DNA of 44,834 bases from Sphingopyxis sp. (lineage in GTDB: Bacteria > Pseudomonadota > Alphaproteobacteria > Sphingomonadales > Sphingomonadaceae), in assembly GCA_030148985.1 (NCBI GenBank), contig JASBSJ010000076.1:1-44834 (forward strand). The letters run 5' to 3'. Shown here one piece after another: positions 16,018 through 24,720 of this stretch. Below the pieces are notes generated by a model, which saw only the letters and a program-made list of their open reading frames with translations, was not told the DNA's origin and searched no databases. Every line of letters starts with the position of its first letter. Positions within the stretch are counted from its first letter, which is position 1. Made by a program: the position numbers and the translations under genes.

Positions 16018-16374
16018 ATGATCGAGCAGCAACAGCAACTGGCCGACGCCGCCGACCTGCACGACGAGGAGTTTTTCCGGCTCGCCAGCGAATGCAGCGT
16101 CGAGGCGTGGCTGAACTTCCTCGGCCACCGCTGGTCGGCGCTGATTCTCTATCACCTGTCGCTGGGGCCGAAACGCTTCGGCGAGCTGGCGCTCTGCCTG
16201 CCGACGGTCACGCCCAAGATGATGACCGAACGGCTGCTGGAGCTACAGCGGCGCGGGCTGGTCGATCGCGAAAGCGCCAACCGCGACGCCGCCTATCGGC
16301 TGACGCCCCGCGGCGAACGGCTGATGCCGATCCTGAACGCGCTGGAAATATGGGCGCGGCCGGAGGCCGGATGA
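16018..16374 (+). CDS. HxlR-family regulator
   Basis: Winged-helix HxlR protein of 118 residues. Typical features are FLGHRWSALILYHLSLGPKR, FGELALCLPTVTPKMMTERL, and LQRRGLVDRESANRDAAYRL ending with TPRGERLMPIL. GGGAAG precedes the ATG. It is divergent from the alpha/beta hydrolase across 77 bp, which suggests control of that gene. These regulators usually sense electrophiles or quinones. Confidence 0.93.
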   Translation: MIEQQQQLADAADLHDEEFFRLASECSVEAWLNFLGHRWSALILYHLSLGPKRFGELALCLPTVTPKMMTERLLELQRRGLVDRESANRDAAYRLTPRGERLMPILNALEIWARPEAG

Positions 16375-16387
16375 TCGCGCGAGGCGA

Positions 16388-16897
16388 TCAGGCGGCGAAT
16401 TTTTGGGCGAGCGCGCGGTCGCGGCGGCGCGCGATAAAGGCGATGGGCAACCCGACCAGGAAGATATGCGCGGCGATTTCGGCCGCTATCACGGGCGCGG
16501 GCGACAGGGTGACCGGCGCCGCCGAGAGCGGAACGACGATCAGGTTCATCACCGCCCACAGCGCCGCGCCGTAAAGCGAACCGGCAAGCCACGGCTTCGC
16601 GCGCACGGCCTCCGGTGCGCCAAGGATATAGGCCGCCGCCATGATGGTCGTCATGGCGAAGTGCAATGCGAGCCCGAGCGCCGCGGTCGACCACCCCGAC
16701 GCAAAGGCCGCCGGACCCATGATCCCGCTGGCGATCGACTGTAGCACCGCGACCCGCGGAACGCCCAGCGACGCCCACAGCGTCGTCGCGAACAAAATGT
16801 CGAGCGCGCCGGCCAAAATTCCGGCGGCGGCGATCGCCCGCCAGGCGCTGCCACGCGGGCGGTTTTGGTCTGAAACCCGAATCGTTTCGTGCATCAT
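16388..16897 (-). CDS. four-helix membrane protein, unknown function
   Basis: Protein of about 169 residues with four membrane helices: AIAAAGILAGALDILFATTL, FASGWSTAALGLALHFAM with following residues, AGSLYGAALWAVMNLIVVPL, and IAAHIFLVGLPIAFIA. It ends in a basic tail. It resembles the YagU/DUF1440-like small inner-membrane proteins. ATG codons at 16897 and 16894 are both possible, and a GTG at 16903 is in frame; AGGGGG upstream suits the ATG at 16897. It converges with the HxlR gene with 13 nt between stops. Confidence 0.72.
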   Translation of the reverse strand: MMHETIRVSDQNRPRGSAWRAIAAAGILAGALDILFATTLWASLGVPRVAVLQSIASGIMGPAAFASGWSTAALGLALHFAMTTIMAAAYILGAPEAVRAKPWLAGSLYGAALWAVMNLIVVPLSAAPVTLSPAPVIAAEIAAHIFLVGLPIAFIARRRDRALAQKFAA

Positions 16898-17090
16898 GAT
16901 CACCCCCTGAAATTCTCCGGCGGTCTGACAGGCGCGCGGCGGGTGCGACAGATGGTCTGCCGACGAAGCGGCCTTTGGTGTGGCCTATCGCACCGCCCGA
17001 CAGGCGAATGGTCGATCGGTGCAGCCGAATGTCGCCTCCGCGGTTGCCGGTGTATGCGGACCATGGCGCGCTTCGCGACGCACCGCGCGA

Positions 17091-17882
17091 TCAGCGTTCC
17101 AGCCGCGCCAGCTCGTGCCGGATCCGCTTGGCATAAACGCGCCCTACCCGGTGCCGGACCCCCGAGCACAGGCAGGCCTCGAACCCGGTCCCGTCCCTGC
17201 GGAACTCGGCGACCGCGGCGCGGCGCACGATCGTCGAGCGATGGATGCGCAGAAATTGCGACGGGTCGAGCCGCCGCTCAAGCTCGCTCAGCGTGCTTCT
17301 GAGGAGATAGGATTTGTCGCCAAGGGCGATCCGCACATAATCATCCTCGGCCGCCATCCAGTCGATCGACCCCACCTCGATCCGGACGAAGCCGGTCACA
17401 TTTTTCCGCACCCAAAGCTCGGTCTCGAACCGCGGCGCCGCATCGCCGGCGATCTTGTCGCGCAGGTTGCCGACGACCTCTTCCAGCTCCTCGGCGCGCG
17501 ACGCCTTCTCGCGCTGCGCGATCGCCTGCCGCGCCCGCGCAAGCGCCGCCTCCAGCCGTCCCTGCTCGATCGGCTTCAACAGATAATCGAGCGCCTGCTG
17601 CGTAAAGGCGTCGACCGCGTGGCTGTCGAACGCGGTCACAAAGATGATCTGCGGCATATCCTTGCCGCCCAGCGCGTCCAGATAGTCGAAGCCGGTGCCG
17701 TCGCGCATCCGCACGTCGAGCAGGACGACATCGGGCCGCAACCGCACGGTCGCGGCGACCGCCTCCCGACAGCCCGACGCCGACCCGCAGCATTCGGCCC
17801 CGTCGATCCGGGCAATGAGCAATTCCAGCCGCCGCAACGCCAGCGGCTCGTCGTCGACGACGAGGAGCCGCAGTGCGGTCAT
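17091..17882 (-). CDS. LytTR-family response regulator
   Basis: Response regulator of 263 residues. The receiver domain (1-120) has the acidic pair D10-D11, phospho-acceptor D56 in VVLLDVRM, and the late Lys in YLLKPIE. A coiled linker follows, then a LytTR DNA-binding domain (about 155-260) with IDWMAAEDDYVRIALGDKSY, LRSTLSELERRL and FLRIHRSTIV. It overlaps the sensor-kinase gene by 4 nt and is its cognate regulator. LytTR proteins bind paired imperfect direct repeats. The GDSL autotransporter gene on the other side of the kinase is a candidate target. The 193-bp gap to the next gene (16898-17090) shows nothing clear. Confidence 0.95.
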   Translation of the reverse strand: MTALRLLVVDDEPLALRRLELLIARIDGAECCGSASGCREAVAATVRLRPDVVLLDVRMRDGTGFDYLDALGGKDMPQIIFVTAFDSHAVDAFTQQALDYLLKPIEQGRLEAALARARQAIAQREKASRAEELEEVVGNLRDKIAGDAAPRFETELWVRKNVTGFVRIEVGSIDWMAAEDDYVRIALGDKSYLLRSTLSELERRLDPSQFLRIHRSTIVRRAAVAEFRRDGTGFEACLCSGVRHRVGRVYAKRIRHELARLER

Positions 17883-18970
17883 GCGCCGGGCACCAGCGGC
17901 AGGACGAGCCGCGCGCTATAGCGTTTCGGCCCCGTAAATCCCGCGGTCAGCGACGCCAGATCGCCGAAGCGTGCGACCAGCCGCTCGCGCACGTTGCGCT
18001 GGCCGATGCCGCCGCCCTCGCTCGCCCGCGACGACGCGCGGTTGGCGATTTCGACTTCGATATGGCCGTCGGCCCGGTGCGCCGAAATTTCGATGTGCGA
18101 CGGCCCCGGATTCCGCGCGACGCCATGCTTCACCGCATTTTCGACGAGCGGTTGCAGGATCAGGCCGGGGACCGCGGCGGCGCGGACATCGTCGCCGACG
18201 TCGATGCGGATCGTCATGTCGGGAAAGCGCACCTTCTCGATGTCGAGATACGCCGCCTGCAGCGCCAGTTCGCGATCGAGCGAGACGTCCTGCCTGGGAT
18301 CAAGCTCGAGCGTCAGGCGGAAAAATTCCGACAAGCGCTGGACCATCGCCTCGGCCTCGGCATTGCGGCCGTCGACGATCAGCGACGAGATGGCGTTGAG
18401 CGTGTTGAACAGGAAATGCGGGTTGATCTGATAATGGAGCGCCTGAAGCTGCGCCGCCTGCGCCAGAAAGCGCGTCGTCGCCTCGCGCTTTTCCTGCCGG
18501 CGCAGCCGCATACTGTACGAAATCGCCAGATAAAAGCCGATCCAGCTGGCAAAGAACCAGAGGTGCAGCGACAGCTGAAAGATCGTCTCGCCCAGTGGAA
18601 GCGGCGGGATCTGGCCATAGATCATCGCCGCGGCCAGTGCATTGCACCACCCGTACAGGTCGGCGACGATCGGCGCGGCGACGATCGCGGCGATCATCTG
18701 GACGCGGAAACCCCTTTTGCCCGCGGCGCGCAGCACGAGGTGCAAGAGATAGCAAAAGCCGATGCCGATGATCGTCAGCACGAGCCGCGGGAACAGGCTG
18801 TCGACCCAGCGATCGGGCCGGTCGAGCACCGAAATCATCGTGAAGATGAAGAAATTGGCCGCCCACAGAAACAGCGTCGCCGTCACCAGCATCTGCCGCG
18901 ACGTGATGTTGCGGCGCCGCGGCAGTGCGGCAGGGGCGTCGGGGCCGACGGGGTTTGGCAGGGCGTTCAC
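17879..18970 (-). CDS. LytS/YehU-type sensor histidine kinase
   Basis: Membrane kinase of 363 residues. About four helices occupy residues 27-155 (ATLFLWAANFFIFTMISVL, LVLTIIGIGFCYLLHLVL, MIAAIVAAPIVADLYGW, LHLWFFASWIGFYLAISY). The His-kinase motif is LHYQINPHFLFNTLNAISSL, with the phosphorylated His at 185. The ATPase part shows LILQPLVENAVKHGV and a glycine-rich GGGIGQRNVRERL. There is no large periplasmic domain, so it may sense a membrane-associated signal. The downstream LytTR gene overlaps by ATGA. Confidence 0.95.
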   Translation of the reverse strand: MNALPNPVGPDAPAALPRRRNITSRQMLVTATLFLWAANFFIFTMISVLDRPDRWVDSLFPRLVLTIIGIGFCYLLHLVLRAAGKRGFRVQMIAAIVAAPIVADLYGWCNALAAAMIYGQIPPLPLGETIFQLSLHLWFFASWIGFYLAISYSMRLRRQEKREATTRFLAQAAQLQALHYQINPHFLFNTLNAISSLIVDGRNAEAEAMVQRLSEFFRLTLELDPRQDVSLDRELALQAAYLDIEKVRFPDMTIRIDVGDDVRAAAVPGLILQPLVENAVKHGVARNPGPSHIEISAHRADGHIEVEIANRASSRASEGGGIGQRNVRERLVARFGDLASLTAGFTGPKRYSARLVLPLVPGA

Positions 18971-19184
18971 GCCCCCTCTTACCGCGCCTCGCAGGCGAAG
19001 GCACGGACGTTTGGCGGCACAAAACGACTATTCGCCGCGCCCCGACGCGCTTTTGCCGCCGATGCCCGCACCGGTTACGCAACGACACAATTCGTATCGC
19101 GCCGTTCGCGCGTCCGACACGGCCCGGGCCGACCACTGGCCCGCGGCGCATTGCCACAATTCGATATTTTTTCAGGAGTTTAGC

Positions 19185-20993
19185 GTGTTCCCCCATCCCC
19201 CACACCGCCCGAAAGCGCGCGCCCTGTCGCGCGTGGCTTGCGCCGCCCTTCTTGTCGCGGGCGCTTGCGGCCCGCTGGCACCATTGTCCCACGCTCAAGA
19301 CGGTTATGACCAGATCGTCGTCTTCGGCGACAGCATCTCCGACGGCGGAAACTATGCCGACAAGGCGCCCGCAGGCGCGGGCAGTTTCACGACCAATCCC
19401 GACGCCGTGTGGGTCGAAATCGTTGCGCAGGGCCTGGGGCTCGACCTGACGCCCTCGGCCGCCGGCGGCACCAACTATGCCGAGGGCGGCGCGCGCGTCG
19501 CGCTCCAGCGCCCCGACGCGCCGGGCGACCTGTCGCGCCGCCCGATCACCGAACAGGTGGCGGATTTTCTGGGCAGCGGCGCCAGCCTCACCAAGGACAG
19601 CCTCGTCATCATCCAGGGCGGCGGCAACGATGTGTTCTCGACCAAGTTCAACGGTCCCGCAGACACGCCCGCCGACCTCGAAGTGCTGCGCGTCGCCGCC
19701 GAAGGGCTGGCCGATCAGGTCGGCCTTTTGATCGACGCCGGCGCGGGTACCGTCGTGACCACCAGCGTGCCGAAGTTCGATCATTATAACGAACGCTATG
19801 ACGCCGCACTCGCATCGCGCGGTCTCAACGTCCTTTATGTCGACGTCGCCGGGTTGATCGGTGAAATCGAGGCCAATCCGTCGGAGTTCGGCATTATCAA
19901 CACGACCGGCCGCGCGTGCCGCGGCTCGGCGCTCGAATCCTTCATCTGCTTGTCCGAAAATTATGTCACCCCCGACGCGAACCGCACCTATCTATACGCC
20001 GACGGCATTCATTTCACCGGCGTGGTGCACGAGATCGAGGGCGACCTGACGCTCGCCATGCTTCGCGCGCCGGGGCAAATTGCGCAGCTCCCCTATATGG
20101 TCCGTTCGGCGAACCGTGCCGACGGCGAGCTCGCGCGGCAGGAAATGGATCGCGACGCAGGCGCCGGCGTCCGCATCATCGGCGGCGTAAAGGCGAGCAG
20201 TGCCACCCTGCCCGCCTTCGCCATCGCCGACGAAGGACGGTCGACCGCTGCCGGTCTCCAGCTGGGGTTCGCGACCGCGCTGCCGTCGGGGCTGCGCGCG
20301 GGCGTCTATGGATCGTGGACCGGCGGCGATGGCGATTTCGCTGACGACAGCGGGTCGGTGCGCTTCGACAGCTATGCCGCGACGGCCTTCGCCGGATATG
20401 ACAGCCCGCATGTCACCGCGTCGCTCGTCGCGTCGATCGGCAAAAGCGATTTCGACGATGTCACGCGCCGGATCGTGCTCGGCCCCGCGGTGCGCTACGA
20501 GACCGGACAGACGCAGGGCGATTTCGGATCTATCGAAGCGCGCGCCGCCTATCATATCGCGGCGGATGGGTTTCAGGTCAGCCCCTTTGCGACCGCGCGC
20601 TATGACCGCGTAACGGTCGATGGCTATGCCGAGGCGGGCGACCGTTCGTCGCAGGTCCGCTTTGCCGACCAGACACTCGAAACGCTGGAACTCGGCGCCG
20701 GCCTTCGCATCACGCCGACGTCGACGATCGACGGCTTCATGCCGTGGGCAGAGATCGGCTATTCGGCCAATGCGCTCAGCGGGTCGCACCATATCTCGAT
20801 CCTGCCGAGCGGGGCGCCCGTCTGGTATACCAGCGAACCGCTGTCGGGCGGGGACGGCGCGCTGACTTATGGCGTTGGCGTCTCGGGGCTGATCGGCGAG
20901 CGCGTCGCGGCCAGCTTTTCGTTCCGCGGACGCGAAGCGGAGAGTGGACACAGCGACCTGTCGGGCGCGGTGTCGCTATCGCTTCGCTTCTAG
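19185..20993 (+). CDS. autotransporter with GDSL esterase passenger
   Basis: Type V secreted esterase of 602 residues. The GTG at 19185 is chosen because CAGGAG lies 6 nt upstream and a signal peptide follows, ending near SHAQ. The passenger (about 40-300) is a GDSL/SGNH hydrolase: nucleophile S50 in FGDSISDGG, N148 in GGGND, and D273/H276 in ADGIHF. The C-terminal 270 residues form an autotransporter barrel ending in the outer-membrane signature LSLRF. This is the EstA/ApeE-like layout: a lipase or esterase displayed on the cell surface. It is divergent from the LytS/LytTR pair with a 214-bp gap. Confidence 0.94.
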   Translation: MFPHPPHRPKARALSRVACAALLVAGACGPLAPLSHAQDGYDQIVVFGDSISDGGNYADKAPAGAGSFTTNPDAVWVEIVAQGLGLDLTPSAAGGTNYAEGGARVALQRPDAPGDLSRRPITEQVADFLGSGASLTKDSLVIIQGGGNDVFSTKFNGPADTPADLEVLRVAAEGLADQVGLLIDAGAGTVVTTSVPKFDHYNERYDAALASRGLNVLYVDVAGLIGEIEANPSEFGIINTTGRACRGSALESFICLSENYVTPDANRTYLYADGIHFTGVVHEIEGDLTLAMLRAPGQIAQLPYMVRSANRADGELARQEMDRDAGAGVRIIGGVKASSATLPAFAIADEGRSTAAGLQLGFATALPSGLRAGVYGSWTGGDGDFADDSGSVRFDSYAATAFAGYDSPHVTASLVASIGKSDFDDVTRRIVLGPAVRYETGQTQGDFGSIEARAAYHIAADGFQVSPFATARYDRVTVDGYAEAGDRSSQVRFADQTLETLELGAGLRITPTSTIDGFMPWAEIGYSANALSGSHHISILPSGAPVWYTSEPLSGGDGALTYGVGVSGLIGERVAASFSFRGREAESGHSDLSGAVSLSLRF

Positions 20994-21003
20994 GACGTGC
21001 GCA

Positions 21004-21043
21004 GGGCCGCCCGTCGCCGCCATGCGGCAACGACGGGCGGCCC
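21004..21043 (+). terminator. hairpin after autotransporter gene
   Basis: Perfect 13-bp stem GGGCCGCCCGTCG / CGACGGGCGGCCC with a 14-nt loop, 10 nt after the autotransporter stop. Only a weak T-containing tail follows (GCTTACATTTCG), so termination efficiency is uncertain. Confidence 0.6.
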
Positions 21044-21113
21044 GCTTACATTTCGTCACCATTGGAAACAGCCGATTCATCCGGCTGCGTCGGCGCGCGC
21101 CTAAACCATCGGC

Positions 21114-22418
21114 ATGAACCATGCTTTCGGCCGTCGCCGCTCCGCCACATTCGTCGCCGCCTCGGCCGCGCTCCTTGCCGCAGCGCCCGCCGCTTCCGCG
21201 GCCGACGATGCCGTTTATGGCCCCGGCTGGTCGGCGGTTCATGCCGATGCGTCGAACAGCGACTATCACGCGGGGCCCGGTCCGTCCGACCTGACGCTCG
21301 CCTGGTCACGCCGTTTCGTCGGCATGATCAACCTCGGACCAACCAGCGACGGCGCCGGACAGGTGTATGTGACCACCAGTGGTACCGCCGGCAGCAAGGA
21401 ATGCCGCCTCCACGCGCTCGACCGCGCGACGGGCGAAACGATCTGGTGCTCCGACATCCTCGACCGCCTTGCGGTGTCCTCGGCGCCGCTGCTCGATCCG
21501 CAAGGGCGCCTCTTCATCGGCGACGGCACCGCAATGCGCGCGTTCGATCGCAAAGGCACATTGCTCTGGACCTATCCGATCATCGGCGCGCCGCTTTCGG
21601 CGCAGTTCACCCCCGCTGGCGACCTGTTGTTCATCACCCATGTCGGCGTGATCTATGTGCTCGACCGCGAAACGGGCGCCGAACGCATTGCGCCTCATCC
21701 GCTCGTGCCGGACCCGTCGTTCGATCCGTCGCAGGGGGCGGTCGCCTGTATGCGCGGCCTTCCCGCCTGCCCCAGCGCCAATACGCCCGCGATCGACATG
21801 AAAAGCGGTCGGTTCTATTTCACCTTCTGGACGCCGGGCACGCCCGCGGCGGGTATTCGCGCGATGCGGATCACCCCCGGCCCCGCGCCGCGGCTGGTCG
21901 AGGAATGGGTGAACGACAGCCTGCCCGGCGGCAGCGCAGCAAGCCCCGACCTGTCGGCCGACGGCACGCGCGTCTATCTCACCGACAATCACGGCACGCT
22001 GCACGCGCTTGATGCGGCGACCGGACGCTCGCTGTGGACGCTCCCGATCGGCTATGAATCGGGGGGCAGCGTTTCGCTTTCGCCCGAGGGTGTCATCATG
22101 CCCGCGGGCGGCCGCGACGCGCCGCTGCTGGCAATCGTCGATCGCGGGAAGCACGGCGAACTGCTGTGGAAAAACGCCGACCTAAATAATTTCGGAATCG
22201 CGACCCAGGCGGCCGGATCGCGGGCCTATCCGACCATTTCCACGGGTCAGGCGACCGCTGACCTGCTCGTCGTCGATACGCGGAGCGGCGCGGTGCTCGA
22301 TCGCGAAACGATCCCCGGCAAACCGATCTTCACCGTCGGGACGACGCTCGACACGGACGGCACCGTCTATGTGCCGACGATCCGGGGCGAACTGCACGCC
22401 TTCAAACCGGCGCGCTGA
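21114..22418 (+). CDS. PQQ-like beta-propeller protein, exported
   Basis: Protein of 434 residues with a signal peptide (MNHAFGRRRSATFVAASAAL, cleaved near ASAADD). Repeated propeller blades are visible: RLHALDRATGETIWCSD, MRAFDRKGTLLWTYPI, GVIYVLDRETGAE, LHALDAATGRSLWTLPIGYE. This is the PQQ-enzyme/BamB-type repeat. There is no clear catalytic PQQ dehydrogenase core, and the length is short for one. It may be a periplasmic scaffold or a redox-linked binding protein. The iron alcohol dehydrogenase gene follows 70 nt downstream. Confidence 0.82.
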   Translation: MNHAFGRRRSATFVAASAALLAAAPAASAADDAVYGPGWSAVHADASNSDYHAGPGPSDLTLAWSRRFVGMINLGPTSDGAGQVYVTTSGTAGSKECRLHALDRATGETIWCSDILDRLAVSSAPLLDPQGRLFIGDGTAMRAFDRKGTLLWTYPIIGAPLSAQFTPAGDLLFITHVGVIYVLDRETGAERIAPHPLVPDPSFDPSQGAVACMRGLPACPSANTPAIDMKSGRFYFTFWTPGTPAAGIRAMRITPGPAPRLVEEWVNDSLPGGSAASPDLSADGTRVYLTDNHGTLHALDAATGRSLWTLPIGYESGGSVSLSPEGVIMPAGGRDAPLLAIVDRGKHGELLWKNADLNNFGIATQAAGSRAYPTISTGQATADLLVVDTRSGAVLDRETIPGKPIFTVGTTLDTDGTVYVPTIRGELHAFKPAR

Positions 22419-22488
22419 ACCGCGCGCATAATAAGGATTCCCGCCCGGCGCCCGACGACGTAAGACCCTCCTGTCAGGAGACCGTCCG

Positions 22489-23655
22489 TTGAGCATCGCC
22501 AGCATCGCCCTTCCCCGCATCCTCCGCGTCGGCGGCGGCGCGTCGAAACAGCTCGCTGACGTACTGGAAACATTAGGCCTGTCGCGCCCACTGATCGTCA
22601 CCGATGCCTGGCTTCGGGACAGTGGCCGCGTCGGCGAGCTGGTGGACGCGCTGGCGAGGGCCGGGATCGCCACCCGCGTGTTCGCCGATACCGTCCCCAA
22701 CCCCACCATCGCCTCGATCGACCGCGGCGTGGCGTTCCTTCAGGAAGGCGAGCACGACTGCGTCGTCGGCTTCGGCGGCGGCAGCCCGCTCGACAGCGCC
22801 AAGGCGATCGCGCTGCTCGCCGTCCACGGCGGCGCGATGGCCGATTACAAGGCGCCGCATGTTCAGGACGCGCCCGGTCTGCCCGTCATCGCCATCCCGA
22901 CGACCGCGGGCACGGGATCGGAGGCGACGCGCTTCACGATCATCACCGACGATGCGACCGACGAAAAGATGCTCTGCCCCGGCCTCGCCTATCTGCCCGT
23001 CGCCGCGCTCGTCGATTATGAACTGACCTTTACCAAGCCGCGGCGGCTCACCGCCGATACCGGCATCGATTCGCTGACGCACGCGATCGAGGCCTATGTC
23101 TCGCGCCGCGCCAATCCGTTCAGCGACGGCATGGCGCTGCTCGCGATGCGCGCGATCGCACCCAATCTGCGCCGCGTGTGCCGCGACCCGATGGACGCCG
23201 CGGCGCGCGAGGCGATGATGCTCGGCGCGACGCAGGCGGGGATCGCCTTTTCGAACAGCTCGGTCGCGCTCGTCCACGGGATGAGCCGCCCGATCGGCGC
23301 GCATTTCCATGTTCCGCACGGCCTGTCGAACGCGATGCTGCTCCCCGCCGTCACCGCCTGGTCGGCGCCCGCCGCGCTGCCCCGCTACGCCGACTGCGCG
23401 CGCGCGATGGGCGTCGCCGACGATGGTGAGGGCGATCAGGCGGCGGTGGCGCGGCTGGTCGACGAACTCGCGGCGCTCAACCGCGAGCTGGAGGTGCCGG
23501 GGCCCGCGGCATGGGGCATCGACGCCGCGCGCTGGGACGCGCTGATCCCGACGATGTGCGCGCAGGCGGCGGCCTCGGGCTCGCCCGCGAACAATCCGCG
23601 CGTCCCCGATGCCGACGAGATGGCGATGCTTTATGCAAAGATTTGGGCGGGTTAG
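22489..23655 (+). CDS. iron-containing alcohol dehydrogenase
   Basis: Group III (iron-dependent) alcohol dehydrogenase of 388 residues, cytoplasmic. The NAD(P)-binding motif is GFGGGSPLDSAKAIA, followed by AIPTTAGTGSEAT. Metal ligands lie in TADTGIDSLTHAIEAYVS (Asp, His) and in ALVHGMSRPIGAHFHVPHG (His residues). It interconverts an alcohol and its aldehyde or ketone; the substrate is not evident. The start is TTG at 22489 with AGGAG 9 nt upstream. Downstream to 23755 is a 100-bp gap with no feature. Confidence 0.95.
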   Translation: MSIASIALPRILRVGGGASKQLADVLETLGLSRPLIVTDAWLRDSGRVGELVDALARAGIATRVFADTVPNPTIASIDRGVAFLQEGEHDCVVGFGGGSPLDSAKAIALLAVHGGAMADYKAPHVQDAPGLPVIAIPTTAGTGSEATRFTIITDDATDEKMLCPGLAYLPVAALVDYELTFTKPRRLTADTGIDSLTHAIEAYVSRRANPFSDGMALLAMRAIAPNLRRVCRDPMDAAAREAMMLGATQAGIAFSNSSVALVHGMSRPIGAHFHVPHGLSNAMLLPAVTAWSAPAALPRYADCARAMGVADDGEGDQAAVARLVDELAALNRELEVPGPAAWGIDAARWDALIPTMCAQAAASGSPANNPRVPDADEMAMLYAKIWAG

Positions 23656-23755
23656 GTCCGCTCGTTCATCATGGGGCAATGCGCGCCCTGCTTAAGCGCG
23701 CGGGCCCCGTCGCCCGCTCTCCCACGTCTCGATGTCGGGGGCGGGGCATCACACC

Positions 23756-24595
23756 CTAAAGCCCCAGCAGCCGCTTCGCATTGCCCGAACGGATTTTCGC
23801 GCGTTCCTCTTCGGTCAGGTCCAGCTTGTCGAGCGCCTCCAGCGTTTTCGCGAGCGACAACTGCGGATAGTCCGACGCGATCAGCACTTGATCGACGCCG
23901 ACGTTGCGGATCGTCCAGACATATTCGTCCTCGACCGGCGAATCGGCGAACAGCGTCACCCCCGAAATGTCGAAATAGATATTCTCGCCGAACAATCCCT
24001 CGGCCGTGCGCGCGAGCGCCAATATGTTCCAGAAGCGGAACCCCATGCCGCCCATATGCGCAAAGATGAACTTCGTCTTCGGCGCCGCGAGCGCCAGGTT
24101 GAAAAGCTTTTCATTGTCGCCGGGCACGATGCTGGCATTGTCGAGCAGCACGACCATCCCCGCCGCGCCCGCATGTTTGACCAGCGTCAGCACGCGCGGG
24201 TCGGCGGCATCGAACCCCTGCGTGTGCGGATGGATCTTCAGTATCTTGACCCCGCGCGCCGCGACGCGCGTCACTTCGGCCAGCGCCGCCTCGCCGTCAT
24301 AGGGGTGGACGGTCGCGATCGGGATCATGTCGGGATGGTCTTTGGCGAGCGCGATCAGCGCGTCGTTGCGTGCGCTGATGTCGGCGGGATTGCCCGCGCG
24401 CGCCTGATTCGGGCCCCCGAACCACATCGCGCCGAACCGCTCGACCGACACCCCCGCGGCTTTCAGCTTGGCGCGATATTCGGCAACCGATTCGGCGCCG
24501 TTCCACAGATGGACATGGGTATCGATGACCCTGTCCTCGGCAGCGGCCGATGTAAAGGGGGCAAGCAGGGCGAGCGAAAGAAGCAGGGTGCGCAT
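23756..24595 (-). CDS. amidohydrolase-family metal-dependent hydrolase, exported
   Basis: Protein of 279 residues in the amidohydrolase-2 (ACMSD-like) family. The ATG at 24595 has GGAGAG upstream and opens a signal peptide (MRTLLLSLALLAPFTSAAAE). The metal-binding HxH is in VIDTHVHLW. Further features are GVKILKIHPHTQGF, FIFAHMGGMGFRFW, and the late Asp in LIASDYPQLS. The exported location is unusual for the family. It lies 125 nt downstream of sulfatase 1 on the same strand and may be co-transcribed with it, which would place it in organosulfate breakdown. Confidence 0.88.
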   Translation of the reverse strand: MRTLLLSLALLAPFTSAAAEDRVIDTHVHLWNGAESVAEYRAKLKAAGVSVERFGAMWFGGPNQARAGNPADISARNDALIALAKDHPDMIPIATVHPYDGEAALAEVTRVAARGVKILKIHPHTQGFDAADPRVLTLVKHAGAAGMVVLLDNASIVPGDNEKLFNLALAAPKTKFIFAHMGGMGFRFWNILALARTAEGLFGENIYFDISGVTLFADSPVEDEYVWTIRNVGVDQVLIASDYPQLSLAKTLEALDKLDLTEEERAKIRSGNAKRLLGL

Positions 24596-24720
24596 GATCT
24601 CTCCGTGGGGCAATGTCCGGCGGCTCCCTGCCACAGCCGGGCCCCGCCGCCAATTACCCCGCAGCGCCTTTTACCCTGATCCGATACCGCCACAGAGACA
24701 ACGCCAAGCGGCTACGGCGA

